A DNA stretch of 64,000 bases, from positions 1 to 64,000 of the forward strand of contig JAOVVO010000149.1 of assembly GCA_028564675.1 (NCBI GenBank). The letters run 5' to 3'. The notes beneath the pieces were generated by a model. It was not told the origin of the DNA. It searched no databases and saw nothing but the letters and a program-made list of their open reading frames with translations. Numbering within the stretch: the first letter of the stretch is position 1; each line of letters begins with the position of its first letter. Positions 24,401 through 37,626 of this stretch are shown in pieces. Source of the stretch: Onchocerca lupi (lineage: Eukaryota; Nematoda; Chromadorea; Rhabditida; Onchocercidae). A program made the translations under genes and the position numbers.

Positions 24401-27270
24401 CACTATTCAAATTCGCCATATTTTCATGTTTCAGGATCTAATCCAAACTATTTATAACTGGCAATTCATGCAATGCTTGTATCTGTGGAGTCAGGTGATT
24501 GCTAAAGCCCATCATCGCATCTCTAACGAAAGAGAAGATGCTACAGGAATCAAGGAGCTTGGTTACCCATTGTGTCAGATTACGATTTCCACAATGAAGT
24601 ATATCTTCAGCTTTTTTTATCAGTATTTTCAGATCTGAAATTTTCATAACAAAGCATTATTTAATCATTTGCCTTCATTTTCGCAGCAATTGCTCATGTT
24701 GCGTTTACCTAGTTTTTAATGATTTGTTTCTTCAAATCCATTTTTTAAAAAGTCAATTTTAAATTAGAGAAATAAAAATAACTGATTAAATCTTATTTGT
24801 CGTGGAATTTTTTCAGGCTTTTTCCATCGCTGAAATTTTTCCCATTACGACTACACTGCCTTCGGATACTGCTTATCATACAACAGAATTGTCACATATA
24901 TATCCCAACTTTATCACTTGCTGTTGAGGTTCTTTTTTCTCATTATTTGGTTGAACTAGTTCTGTGCAATAATCGAATATAAATCATGGAATGCCAAAAA
25001 GCTTTCTGAAATCGTGAAAAAATTTAAGGGACTTTTTAGTGGCACTTTTATTTTCTTTGTAACTTTGTTCATTTATTAGTAATCATAAAGACAGTTCATT
25101 GATTAATCTTTAATGGCTTCCCGGTTTTCCGATTATCTTCAATGAATTTGTTGAGGCTTTTTGAATACTATTTTGACCTTGGTAACTTTCTGATTATTTT
25201 TGATGTTTTATGGATCCTATAATTGGCTTTAGCAGTCTTCGTAGCTCTTTAAAATGTCTTTAGTGATTTTAGCAATTTTGACTATCGTTGGTATCGTTCA
25301 TAATTCACTCATGATCTTCAATAATTAACACAAAGATTCAAAGATCACAGGATATGCAGGAAATCCAAAAATGCACCCAAGCAGCAAGGTCGAAAAAAAA
25401 AAAAAAAAAATAAATTTCCAATACTGTCTTATAGGCTACTTGAACTTACTAAAAGATTTCAAAATAACTATTCAGTTGAGGAAAAATTGCTGTTGGTTGT
25501 TTTCTGAAGTTCACTGATAATGATTTCAGTTATTATCTGACGCACTTCTAATGCTGAAGAAGAAACCGACGAAAGGAAAAGGAACGCATAAAAATATCGA
25601 TATGAAATGCACGCTCAAGGTATGCTTTTATTTTATGTTCACTTTGCATTTTGATTTTGATTACCATTAATTCTAAATCTTTTCGAGTTAATTAAAGTTT
25701 TGATTGGGATGCCTTCCTTTTTGAAAAAAATGAAAACGTAATAAATTTACTTCTCCATTATGTCATGAAAGTACTAATGACATGTTTTAAAGATAATGGT
25801 AATATGCTCGCTGTCATCAGAATTTAAGATGTATTGGTACTGCTTATTTAAAAAACCCCCTAATGAAATCAGAAATGTATGTATCGTGTATTTTTCAGGT
25901 TTCAACAGCACATCTTGACGACGCTGGATTTCGTCAAGCGGCTTTGGAAGAATTATTTAAAATCCATCTTGAAGCAGCTCACATCGTGCAAAAGAGCTGT
26001 GCCTTCGCAGACATTGTCATTCCCATAAATCATAAAGTCTAATTTAATATTAAAACAAATTCCTGCTATGGCTAGATATGTGAATGTATTAAAGAATTAG
26101 AGGCATGAAATGATTAACAGCACAGGGAAAAATTCATTTGCCAGTTTTTTACAGTTTTTAAATGCTGCATCTTTCGCCATTTGCTCTCATTGTAATGGTT
26201 ATACAAAAGCAAAAATATTTTCCAGTGCTCTAAAATGTGATCAATAGTCTTTAAAATATCAATTTAATTTGGTAGTGAATGATAGTCGAAATTGTTCCAT
26301 TTGATGTTCTGTTTGGTCATTTCTACGGTTTTTTTTTTTCTTTTCAGATTAAAACATTCGTTAGAAATTGTCGCAATACAGAATTTTCCCGACTTTTCAA
26401 ATCGTTAGAAACAAAGTTACAGGAGCAGGCTGCTTATGCAAGAGGAATTTTGAATAGTACCAGTGTGGATCTAGCCAATGAAGCATTAATGGTAAGTTTA
26501 TATATAAGCTAAACTAACCAAAGCAATATTCCATGCTCCTTCTTAGTAAGAATGATATCTTACTGTTATAGAAACACTTGGAAAGACGCTTCCAAGTTCC
26601 AGATGCTCCATTGACAAAATATTATGATTCATGGCAAAAGGTGTGGAAGCTGAAAGAAATTGCAGAAAATCCTGTAGATGTTAGTTTTATCATTTTACTC
26701 AATAATATGCTAAAAGAAGATTAAATAAGTTATCTTTCCTTTTTGAAGCAATAAAATCCGAGTTATTGAAGCAATTTTAATCAGAAGAGGTAACTAAAAG
26801 TTACTTAGATTTAAATATTAATTTGTTAAAATTCAGTTTTCTACAGATAAAATCTGCACAACAGCCCGTTCTTCCAAATCTTGAACAACATGTTGCACCA
26901 GCAATAAAAGCAAAATCGATAGTTGTGAAGAAAGTGGATAAAGTAAGCTTGAATTCATCTGTAAATTTTTAAAAGCGAAATATCGAAATTATAGCGTATA
27001 GCATTAAAAATTTAGTTGTTCAAAACTGAAGATGATTGGTTTAGTTCTTCATTTCTAAATTTGAAGATTTCTAGTTTCTTATACTTTTATGATTTTCTTT
27101 TTATGAAATTTTTTCGTTAATGGTATCTGATATTGTCAAAGGTGCATGTTTTCTAGGTCAAAAAGAGCAGCGTGAAGCCAGCAAAAGGAAAATATAAAGA
27201 AAGTATACCGATTAATGAAGATGACGAGGACATACTGGAAGATTTAATGCTTTCTGATACTGAAGACTGA
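21452..27270 (+). CDS. noc2: Nucleolar complex protein 2 (NOC2)
   Basis: Ribosome biogenesis factor; with NOC1 and NOC3 it helps assemble and move pre-60S particles in nucleolus and nucleoplasm. Exons: 21452-21641, 21848-21988, 22249-22379, 22651-22962, 23368-23478, 23650-23760, 23981-24169, 24435-24598, 24817-24928, 25530-25619, 25899-26036, 26348-26491, 26572-26679, 26847-26942 and 27157-27270, about 716 residues, close to the family length. Seen: an acidic N terminus with the repeat ELENEET, then the Noc2 core with YIRQTAIHLRNAM, IYNWQFMQCLYLWSQV, LGYPLCQITI, FFPLRLHCLRIL and YYDSWQKVWKLKEI, and a Lys-rich then acidic C terminus ending SDTED. The start is the first in-frame ATG after the GTTTAG acceptor; an in-frame ATG three codons later is an alternative. 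A possible exon at 23838-23875 was left out because the flanking exons join in phase and align better without it. C. elegans PRO-2 is the expected orthologue. Confidence 0.95.
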
Positions 27271-27325
27271 CTTTGATGAAATTAGCAATTATTGTTGATT
27301 ATTGTTCTTAAGAATTTTATAAAAA

Positions 27326-27331
27326 AATAAA
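27326..27331 (+). terminator. Poly(A) signal of NOC2
   Basis: AATAAA lies 56 bases after the NOC2 stop codon, within the 517-base gap to the convergent glutathione synthetase gene. Confidence 0.6.
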
Positions 27332-27787
27332 TGAAGTGACACTAAATAATGCCACAGAATACAGAGGAAATATCTAAAGATTCTCTTTAAATTTATCTCT
27401 TTAAAAAATTGGAATTGACAGAAATGGATCCAAAGACTGGAATAAGTGAACTATTTGGATAATAAAATATTGAAAAAACCTAAACCCCAAGAAATTCAGA
27501 TCATTAAGATTATCTATAAAAAAAAAATGGGTGAGCAGTTTTTTTTCTAGTTAATATGGTTGATAGAAATATGGTTATATGTTTTGTCAGTTGCCTTCCA
27601 AAATTCTTTTATGAATTTAGTAAAAATATTAAAGAATCAAAGGTATAAGGCAGTGAAAGAATTACCTTCACTTGAACTATTGTTGGAAAGAAAACTGCTT
27701 TAGTCGCTATCTTTCAATCAGAAGACTGATAATAATCGGTAATGCTTGATAAAATCAAAATTAGCATGCATACAACTTATACATTTT

Positions 27788-30700
27788 TCAAAATAAGTAA
27801 GGCGAATCGACAACTGCGGCACCAATAGCTATCCCTCCTTTGTCGACATTTTTACCCTTGCTTCGAATGATATGTCCACTAACATAGTTCTTCATAATAT
27901 GCTCTGCTGAGATGTTATTAACAGCAGGCGACCCGTAAAGATAAGCATAAACCCCTAATTCTCCTACTACATCCATTAGAACCGGTTCCTCCTGCGGTCG
28001 AATCAGATAGTTCTAAAATATAACATGAATCGAAAAATATTGAATGATTTTCTATTAATATAAATTTCATATTATATTATTTTTTGTTGTTATTTTATAA
28101 ACGTTATGTGTTTTACATAGATTTTCATTTTTTGATTAATTTTTTTTGACAACAGTCCATCATCCTTTAAATTTTACAAAGCTCAGGATCAACGAATGTC
28201 AACGAATGTCTGAATCAGTCCAAATATAAACAGCTCAAAACATCCTTTCACCTTAACAACCATCGGAGTGATACGTTCCATAATTATATGTGCCGCCATT
28301 TCATCCCTACTCATTGTTTCCAATTTTTCCGCAACATCTTTCCCATAATAATTACCACCTCCACCTTCCAGCTGAGGTTTTAAAACGAACTTTTCCGGAT
28401 GTGCAATTGCATCCTATAAATAGATAATTTCTTTTCTTGATCTATTAATCTTCTTATTGGTCGATATAAGTTACCATTATAAATTCTGACATAAAATAAT
28501 TCAACATTTATGTTCATATTTACAATTGGAGCTATGGGAACAATTGCTAATAAAACGAGACGATATAATTCAATCCTTACCGTTACTGATTTAGCTGAAG
28601 AGAAACATCAATGTCAAATCAAATATTGGTATATCCAACATTTACTGACTGAAGATATGCTATCAAAAACTTGGCAACGCAACTAATTTCCGCAATTAAT
28701 CAAAATTGAAAAACTTGAAAAGTTTACCTGAATTATTTTCAGTGTTTTATCATCATCACTTTCTAGTCCCCATAAACCAACAAATGTTTTCCGAATTCTT
28801 GCACACATTCTATCATCGGTAATGTATTTTTCCAGAACACCCTTTTCGGATAAAACCTACAAATGAAAAACAATAATATCCTAAGAAACGGCATAACCGA
28901 AAATTGAAAAGTTACGGAACATTACCTGTTGCATTTTTTTCGTATTTGCCAATTGCAGACCAATCCAGGGACACTTCACTGCATCGGACAATTCGATGAT
29001 ACGACGAGTTGTCCATTCTGTTTCCGTCGGATAATTGTCTGGTAAGTAACCGGCTCGAAAATATACAACTGCCACACGCAAATTGTTATCCAATACAAGA
29101 TGATGACTAGTTTCGTCAAGTTTTAATCTAAAAGAAAATTCAAAGCAATCTTTCATTGGGGGAGAAAAAAAAAGACAATATAAATAAGTAGACAAATCTG
29201 CTATTATTCAGTAAATAAAAACAAAAAAAAGTCACATCAAATCTATGAAATTTGGACCAATATCGTGAAGTGATTAAGAGACAAAAAAATACTAAATATT
29301 CAGAAATAAAAAAGATACTAAATAATTATCAAATAAACAAAACTATCAGTGAAGCAGTGATATCATTTCATTGAATTTTTAATAAATTCCAAATAATGAG
29401 AAAAAAAATAATAGATTTGTCATTATTACACGAAATATACAAAATTTGAAATTCACCTTTTTGCACCGTCAGTTAATGTGACACGCAAGCATCTTGCATT
29501 CCTACTGCTAAGTTCATCAATACGATACTCCACCTGTCTTTGATCGATTTGATTTTGGTTAACATTTTCAACCACGAATAATATGATTGCTTCTGGCATT
29601 CCATAATCACACCTAAAGTGAATCAAATCCGAACAGTACAATAAATTCCATATGAATGCTTCTGAAAAGTATGTAAATGATGTTAAACATTTTAATAGTC
29701 TCCAAAAACTGCAATAATTTCTTAACAACAAAGTTAGGAGAATATTACTGTTATATTACTGTTTCAACTTATGCTTATTTTTTTAAATGGATTTATAATT
29801 ATACAGCTGTATATGCCTACGTCATATCAAGCCTACAATAATGTCAATGGAGATGAATAACAATGTGAACCTGAAGGTTTACTAATAATCCAAACTTTTA
29901 ACCTTAGGAAAGATTCTAGCGAAATTTTATCCAACAAATTTCCAAAAATCTACCACGCTTCATAGATTCCTTTTGCTATTGTAACTGTCGGGTGATTATC
30001 AGGAATAACCATTTTAATAATTTTATTAGGGAGCTCCAACGTTTCTAGTGTTCTTTTATGTACGCAAGTAACACGTTCAGCATGTGAGCCCATGCTTGCG
30101 GCTATATTGTTCACTTCAATCTGAAATTCTAACATTTGAGTAATAGATTCTTTTTAAGTTTTCTTCCATTAGAAAACTAAAAAATAAATATTCAAATATT
30201 CAATTGAAGTAAGATTCACAATTTGTAATAAACAAAATTTTTCGAATATCATTATGATGAAAAAAAAGAAAAAAAAAGTGAAAATGCCATTCACAACACT
30301 AATATATTTTGCAACCCACCCAATATTCATATTTATGAGAGTATTCGATCTAATATTAAATCAAACATACCACTATTAACAGATTTGTTAATGTTCTTTA
30401 ACTGAATAGACCTGTTTTAGGGAACGATTTCCACAGTTATCTTCGTGACACATATAATCATTTCTCTGTATCAACAATGTCTTCTTTTGACAAAAGCTCG
30501 AAGTACGTACCGCACTTAGAATTTCCACAAAATGTCTAGAAATGTTGATAAATTTCAAAAGGAAATAAGTATGTTTAGATATCCAGAATATGTTACATGA
30601 ATTCTGAAAAAGAAATGAGTTAAATAGATCCTAAAAAATAATTTTAAAATTTTTTTACACTTCAAAGAAAAGCAAGCAAAAAACGGGCAGTTCACCTAGT

Positions 30701-31681
30701 AAAATCATCAGTTTTCACCACTTCAGCGTGTGATTTGATCAAGAAATCGAAATCCCACGACACTCGAAAATATAACAAACTGAATGCCTGTAAAATCAGT
30801 TGTCTGGCAATTATGATTAATTGTAAATAAAACTTTAGAACAGAAACGAATTATGGTACTCTTAAATTAATTCTAGGTGATGTCGAAATCAAAACATTTT
30901 TGGGCAATCAGATAGCTAACTTTTACAATTTTTCATCTTGCAAGGGTAATAATAGATAAAAAAGTACAAAATGAAAACTCAATGTTTTTGGACTTTATAC
31001 TGCGGCGCGATAAGTTGTGAATATACTCTAAAATGCAATTCTCTATAAATAGTGTTTAACACAATTCTCTCAGTGATTTTGCCTTTTCTCCTGTTTATCC
31101 TGAACTTTCGAAATTTAATGGCATAAATTTCTAAAAGTTTAAGAAAATAGATTTCCAATTAGAATGAGAAACAATAATATACCTGTTGGATATTCATGGC
31201 TTCCTGAAATAAACAATAAGGAAATGGTGAAGGGAAGAGGGTACAAGGAACTGTTTGGCATATATCACTACGATCGGCAGCCGCTGTTGTTCTCATCACC
31301 ATACCATGCGCCTATAATGAAAAATCGAAATACTGATAAAAATTTGGAATCAAATTTCCTTTTTTTTTTTTCATAAGTTTTGATTCTTAGTTTATTTTTT
31401 TGCATATTATGTTATGGCACATGTAACTGCCAGTAACGTTCACGTATTTAGTCTGTAACCCTTACAATCACTTAACTAGAGCTGACATTGACATCAAAAC
31501 ATGACAAGAACAAAGATATCAAAAGAGAAAAGTTAACTAATAAATAAATATTACTACTAACGTGTGCCCAATCAATAACATCTTCAGATAATTGCTTAAT
31601 CAGTTTCTTATCAATGAGTTCCAATTTCGGATAATATTCCAGCATGGAGTCATGTTCACTTCTGAGCAACATCTCATCCAT
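27788..31681 (-). CDS. gss: Glutathione synthetase
   Basis: ATP-dependent ligation of glycine to gamma-glutamylcysteine, the second and last step of glutathione synthesis; cytosolic homodimer. Exons (minus): 31562-31681, 31183-31311, 30696-30787, 30412-30535, 29954-30120, 29457-29612, 28926-29127, 28728-28856, 28252-28413 and 27788-28012, exactly 501 codons plus stop with all phases matching. Seen: QTVPCTLFPSPFP near the N terminus, LIQRNDYM, IEVNNIAASMGSHAERV (substrate-binding region), AVVYFRAGYLPDNY, the glycine-rich ATP-binding motif PQLEGGGGNYYG at about residues 386-397, LMDVVGELGVY, and the C-terminal GGIAIGAAVVDSPYLF typical of eukaryotic enzymes. Slightly longer than the human enzyme (474). 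The ATG at 31681 opens a good exon and no hydrophobic leader is present. It is convergent with NOC2. Confidence 0.96.
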
Positions 31682-32695
31682 TTACAGAACTTTCCAACGA
31701 TTGAATTCAATATGATTCCTTTAGTGAAAGAAAAACCGTTAAATGAGTATAAATGACACAATGACAAACAAATTTTGAACCAAAATTTCATTTATAATGA
31801 AAAATTACTAGAAAAGGGGAAAAAATTAGATCTAATCAGTTTAATCAGGTTAGATCACATTATTTTGTGCAAAATTATTATATCACGTCTCTTTTCTCTT
31901 TCTATGTTCCATTTCTTTTTTCATGCATCATACTGTACTCTAAAATTACTCTGAATATCGACGGAGACTCTTCTTAATTTCTACTTAATGTTTCAGATTA
32001 ATGATCAGTCTATATTAATAAATGAAAAGGAAACTATTAAAACTATATAAGTGAATATTTCCTCAAATATATTCTATCATTAGATTTAACTATTTGATGG
32101 ATTATTTCGAATATAGAATATTCATTTTACAGCACTGTTTTTTGAAATACCCACATCTTTTATTTTTACATTTTAAAGTTACTAGTAAATTTCGGAGGAA
32201 CATTTTTTGAGAAATAGTTAGATCGAAATTTATTCGATAAAATTCATCATCAGCTTGCTTCTATGGTCGCAATCGCAATTTCTAGACTAATTTTCAAGCA
32301 CACTTGAAAGAATCCAAACATTCTCACGCCATCCAACACAATCAGCAAATAACCAACCGATCGATTGCTTCATCAGAACCGTTTGAAAAATTTAACGTCT
32401 CAGCGGTCATCAATGACCACCGATAGGGAGCCGGGGATAATGATCGACTCCGATAGATCGATCGCATAGCAGAAGTTATTGCAACAATTTTGCCATTATT
32501 TCCCCTTTTCTCCCTCTCTCCCTCTCTCCATTAGTCTTCATTTCATTCGCAGAAAAATATAATATCGGTGTCCGAAATTTCAAGTGACCATATTCGGATT
32601 CTAAAGGCTCCAAGATCTCGATTTGCAACAGTTGAAGCTGAGTCGTAGCAATGACGAATTTCTGTACAATAGAAATCAATGATAGAGAACATATA

Positions 32696-32815
32696 ATGAT
32701 ATAACAATAATAATAATAGCAATAATAATAATAATAAAGATAATGACATTAACAATGATAGCGATAGCAAGAATAATGACGATAATATTATTAGAATTGT
32801 TATTAATGAAAGAAG
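32696..32815. repeat. AT-rich microsatellite (AATA/ATA/GATA mix)
   Basis: Imperfect repeats of AATAAT and ATAATGAC/GATAGC words. They account for the Leu/Ser-rich open frame on the opposite strand. Confidence 0.75.
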
Positions 32816-34250
32816 ATAAAGGAGAAGAATAGCCACTGCGAACTTACGATTCCAGTTTGAAGAAGCGAAGCATCTGCTCAGTTAGGAAAAGAAAATTTGA
32901 AATTCTTTTTGTCTTTTGTCTTTTTCCGTTTTGATTTATTTTTCCCGCAATATTATTTCCTTCAAAAAATGAGTGTTCCTGAAATGATTCACCATATCTC
33001 GCACTATGATGTGCTAATGGGGGATTCGAATTTCTATTCTATATATTTAGTGAAATGTTCGAAGCATCTATGATAATATCTTTTAAAAGTATTATCAGCT
33101 TTTCACTGCTTTTTTTTGTATCTCATCAATTCTTAAAATTGTCAGATCAAGAGACTCAAAGAATTCTATTCCAGAATTATATTGAAGTAAACAAGAAATT
33201 ATAAAGTCAGTCTTGCTTGATCGTTCCAATTTCTCGAATGATTTATCGGAGCATGATGGATGGCTGACAGGGATAATTTGAAAGATACTATTTTGAAACG
33301 ATTTAAATTTATCGATATCAATGCTGATAACATTTTGATATAATGCTATGATCATCTCGTGATTTCAATTGTTATTTACAATCGTAGACAAGAGTATATT
33401 AAATATCCCATTCATCTATACAAACGTCGCGAGAGAATGAGAGTTGAATCTTTGATTTTCATTAGAAATCCGAACTTACCTCTCTACGATCAGGTTCTAA
33501 TAAAAATGAAGTAGCTTTATCTGTATTTTGATAGATATAGTTAGATTGATAGGCTAGTCAGTTATTTAGGATTAAGTTTCATAAAAATCTCTCAAATTTA
33601 GCCATCACAAATAGTCCGACATTATCGACCTATCTTTTATCTTTATCCTTATCCTTAGCTAGCCATCTTTTATCCTCTTCAATATTACATTCACCCTTCT
33701 CCAAATATCACTATCATTATCATATCGATGCTCTCCTCTTTCTCTCAGTAGCAGTAGTAACAAATATTACTGATAATGATGGCTCAGATGATTAAAACAT
33801 ACAATCTTGACTGATGAGCAACTGTCATCGGATTTAGCGGATCTAAGCAAACTTTCCATACATCATATCACTGATGATGAATATTGAATACTGTTGTTAT
33901 TGTAATTATCATACCACCTGCTTCACTGATTATTTTCTTTTGAATCGTAGATCAGAATTTATGATTCTGTTTCGTGCTTCATCTTTCCTTGTTTACAGCA
34001 TGTAAATTTAGAAAATTAAGCCAAATTGATTATAATTGATAATCATTACTGTTGATAGTAATACACATGCAATTTGTACATTATATCTTTCTATCAATCA
34101 AACTCTTAATATAAACTTTTTATTAATAGTCCATTTTTGTATGGAATTATGTTGAAATTAATGCACATTTAATTAAAAAAATGATTGAATGAGACAAATT
34201 AAAGTCAAATTTTACCAAAAAAATCCCTTTAAAAAACGACATTCTCCTTG

Positions 34251-34333
34251 GAAACGATGCAAATATCGTAACATTGCTTCTTAAATCTTTTGAAAACGAT
34301 GCAAATATCGTAACATTGCTTCTTAAATCTTTT
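34251..34333. repeat. Tandem duplication, ~41-base unit
   Basis: Two near-identical copies head to tail, differing by one base in an A run, each starting GAAACGATGCAAATATCG and ending TTAAATCTTTT. Confidence 0.9.
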
Positions 34334-37300
34334 GAAATGGAATAAATCTTCCGTGATTAGCACATAAAATTCCATGAAAAGTAGCATAATCTTATCAAAA
34401 GCCATCTTTTAACATTTGTTCTTAAGTTTGTTCTTAAATGATCTTTTTATTTTCCGATATGCATTTACTGTGCAATTACGAAATTGCTAACATAAAATTT
34501 TTAGAAAGAGAAATGAAAAAATATGCAGAAATTCTACCTTAATTATTTGGGAAATTTCTGTAAGTGATAGAAAGATGATTTCAAACTTTTTGCAGCTTAT
34601 TTACTTATTTATATGCATCTCCTTCTCCTTCCAATGATAAAAAAAATTTTCCTGTACATGAAAAACTTCTCCTCAATATTTCTAAAGCCTCATAATGTAC
34701 TGAAATTTAAATGAAGTTTCTCCATAATTCTTCATCAAAAAATAGAAAGAAGACTGAGAAATTCGATTCATCAGTAACTGTCATATTAATGCATTGTTGT
34801 GAATGGGAATAAGAATTAAAATTCAAAATAGCAACAGAATCTATTTTAAAGGTTTCGGAAAATATGGAAAAATAAGACAGTCCGGTCCCTTTATATGGAT
34901 CGGATAAAGTTTAAAATAGCTAATGCTTGTTAAATAATAACAAACTTAGAGAGTGATATTGCAGTAATGCCATGCCGTGATAATACGATGGCGCAAAAGC
35001 TGGATTAATGTGATATTAATAAACTTGTTGACACTGATCGAGTAGAAGGATAGATTAAGTGATTATAATGATAGTCATGAGATCAGAAAGACACTTTTAG
35101 TGCGAAACTTTTAATAAAGAATAAGATCACTCCCAAGCATTCCGTAAAATAAATGTTTCATCAATTAAATTCACAGTTCAATTTTCTCTTTGTCATTTTA
35201 GTTCATTTTGATAAGATCATTGAACTTTTCGTACAATCAAATAGAAATAATATAAATCTTATGAGCAATATGAAGCAGTGAAAGATTCTAAATAATATAA
35301 CAGTGTAATAATGCCATCGGATTCTATTCGCCCTTGAATTTAAAAGTAATTATTCTGAATTAAAAACAGTTTATTAATTATTGCGTTCATTTGAATATCC
35401 TATGAATAGAATCATTTGTTGCACTTTGGTAAAGTTTCCAAAGTTTCATGTATGTTGATTTTGTGAATTATAAATCAGCTTATAAATTTAGCGATTACTT
35501 TCAAAAAAGCTTCAAATTACTTTCCACATTAGTTGAAAATGATTAGTTAAGCTATCAATAGTATTTCATGAAGATGGTTAGAACTGTGGAAAACGAAAAA
35601 GATTATTCCAGAGATTAGACAATAAATATTTTAATAAATAGATAGATTGATTGATTATTTCATTGCTCAATTTTTTTATTAACATCTTAAACCCAAAATG
35701 ATAGTTCGGAATTGAAAATTAGAAAGAATTTGTAACTGCAGAATAAACAGAAGGAAAGAAAAGAGAAATTAAGGTTTTTTCAGAAAAATTTAAGATCTAG
35801 TCAGTCGTCCTTATATAAAAATTAATCATGTATGAAGTCCATATATGGATCAATCAGTTATTATATATGAAGTAAGCATGGATGGTAAGCATGATAGTAA
35901 ACATGGTGATAGTTCTTTCTGAATTAGTCAGTCATTTGTAATTTATTTAATTGCTGTTAAAAATTTGGTGATAATTAGGACAATGATGAATCATGGCTGT
36001 AGTGATTACAGTGATATTTGTAAGATAAGATTGAAAAATATGGCACGCGTTGATATGTATTAATTAAAACTAGTTTGAAAACTCTTTCCATTAATATTAT
36101 CACCATACTTATCATTATGATATGTTATTTTAACCGAGGATCCTGTTATAAATAGAGCAATTTTACGTTCCTTAAACCATTTCATCAATCTATACTTATA
36201 TGATATTGTTATTATTTTCTCTATTAATATTATTATCATTATCATTACTAAACTTGGCAAAACACATATAGGTGAATGAAACTTTTTAATCAGTCTTAAA
36301 TGCGTGTTATAATATTGATTATTATTTTAAACGATTATCAGTGCTATATCGGAATTGTCATGATTGCTTGAGACTTACTGCACTATCTACTAATGCTGTT
36401 TATCAGTAGTTTATTTGATTCAGAAATAATAAATTACTTGTAATTTACAACAAATAAATTCAAAATATGCCTTAACATTGCTTATCAGTTCAGTAAGTGA
36501 TAAGCATTTACGTTCATTCCCTTCATCATCCCCTTCATCCACGTTCATTTCTTTGGTTGCAATGATAATAAATTATCATTCTACCGACTCCAACAAATCA
36601 TGCTCATATAAATTATCTCAACTGATAACACTTCACAAAATCCTTCAACAGTTCAATTCCGCGTTGTCCGATTATTGTCATATCCATTATAACATTGTCT
36701 CCATTAATATCCTTATAATTGCAACCTTTTTCGAAGCACTCATTGAATAACGCCAGTCATTACCAATCATTCGAATACATTAATACTCAGATACACATAT
36801 ACCTAAAAGATTTCATCCAATTCTGCTAGTATTTCGTCGTCTGATGTGCGTTGAATTCATCTAAACTTTGACATATGCCTGCAGTCGAAGAAGATTCTGC
36901 GCAATCTTTCAGGAAAAGCCTAGTGATATTAGTGTTGTTGTGAAATTTCTTCCACTTAATTAATCGATTTGAATTAATGCTGTTGCTCAAATTGTCAACA
37001 ATTGCTGCATACTTAGTTTTAGCCAAAATATGTTTCTCACTTCTAATCAGTTATTCTTGATTGAACATTAGCCATTCACGTGTAATACGATGCGTTGAAA
37101 TGACATGATCAAAATGTGAACGTGATAGTATCAGTACGTATGAAACGTGAAAATAGGATGCTAATCGATGAGATGAGAAAGAGTACTTTTTCAGTTAAAT
37201 TTGATTCCATTAATTCTCAAACAAATGAATGAATATCAGCCTGTAATTGATTGTATCATTTCCTCGTCTTTTCTCGGCATTACCATCATTTTCTTCGTTT

Positions 37301-37611
37301 CCAAATTTTCTTATTTCCATTCATCTATGTCCATTCAACAATATTGGCTTCCCTCTGTTTTTCTATTCCGCCAATATATCTCAAGTTATGATCATAATTT
37401 TTCAATCTTCATGACAGAATTTTTGTCATTTTCGTCGATAACTCGAAATTCCGGAATGAATATTTTGTCTACTCTCTAACTGTCCTACTTCCTGCAATTA
37501 ATTATCTGTTGAACGAAGGAACAAGATGGAAATGCATTTTTACAATGGAGAATTTGGAAATGTTCGAGCACAAACACAAAAGTCTTGCACTGTTTCAAAA
37601 TTCATCTGTTT

Positions 37612-37626
37612 AGGAGTGGACAGGCA
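37612..37626 (+). promoter_or_regulatory. Candidate trans-splice or 5'-UTR acceptor of INSC
   Basis: TCTGTTTAG ends at 37613, 13 bases before the ATG at 37627. No upstream coding exon is seen. It may be a spliced-leader acceptor or close a 5'-UTR intron. Confidence 0.45.

Larger units (their letters stand above)
31682..37613. other. Long intergenic region upstream of GSS and INSC
   Basis: Nearly 6 kb between two divergent genes with no exon I can support. It contains AAT/ATA microsatellite-like DNA at about 32696-32815, a pyrimidine tract at 32503-32530, and a tandem duplication at 34251-34333. Open frames at 32543-32836, 36478-36750 and 37201-37479 are explained by simple sequence or AT-rich hydrophobic chance frames. 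Distant regulatory DNA or untranslated first exons are possible but not visible. Confidence 0.55.

Noticed and set aside
24797..24982. Open frame running past the NOC2 exon into the intron
   Set aside because: Only 24817-24928 is coding; the tail is intron read-through.
32543..32836. Leu/Ser-rich open frame on the minus strand
   Set aside because: It is the translation of an AT-rich microsatellite with no start or splice context.
36478..37479. Hydrophobic plus-strand open frames upstream of INSC
   Set aside because: Chance frames in AT-rich DNA often look hydrophobic. There are no supporting splice sites and no recognisable family.
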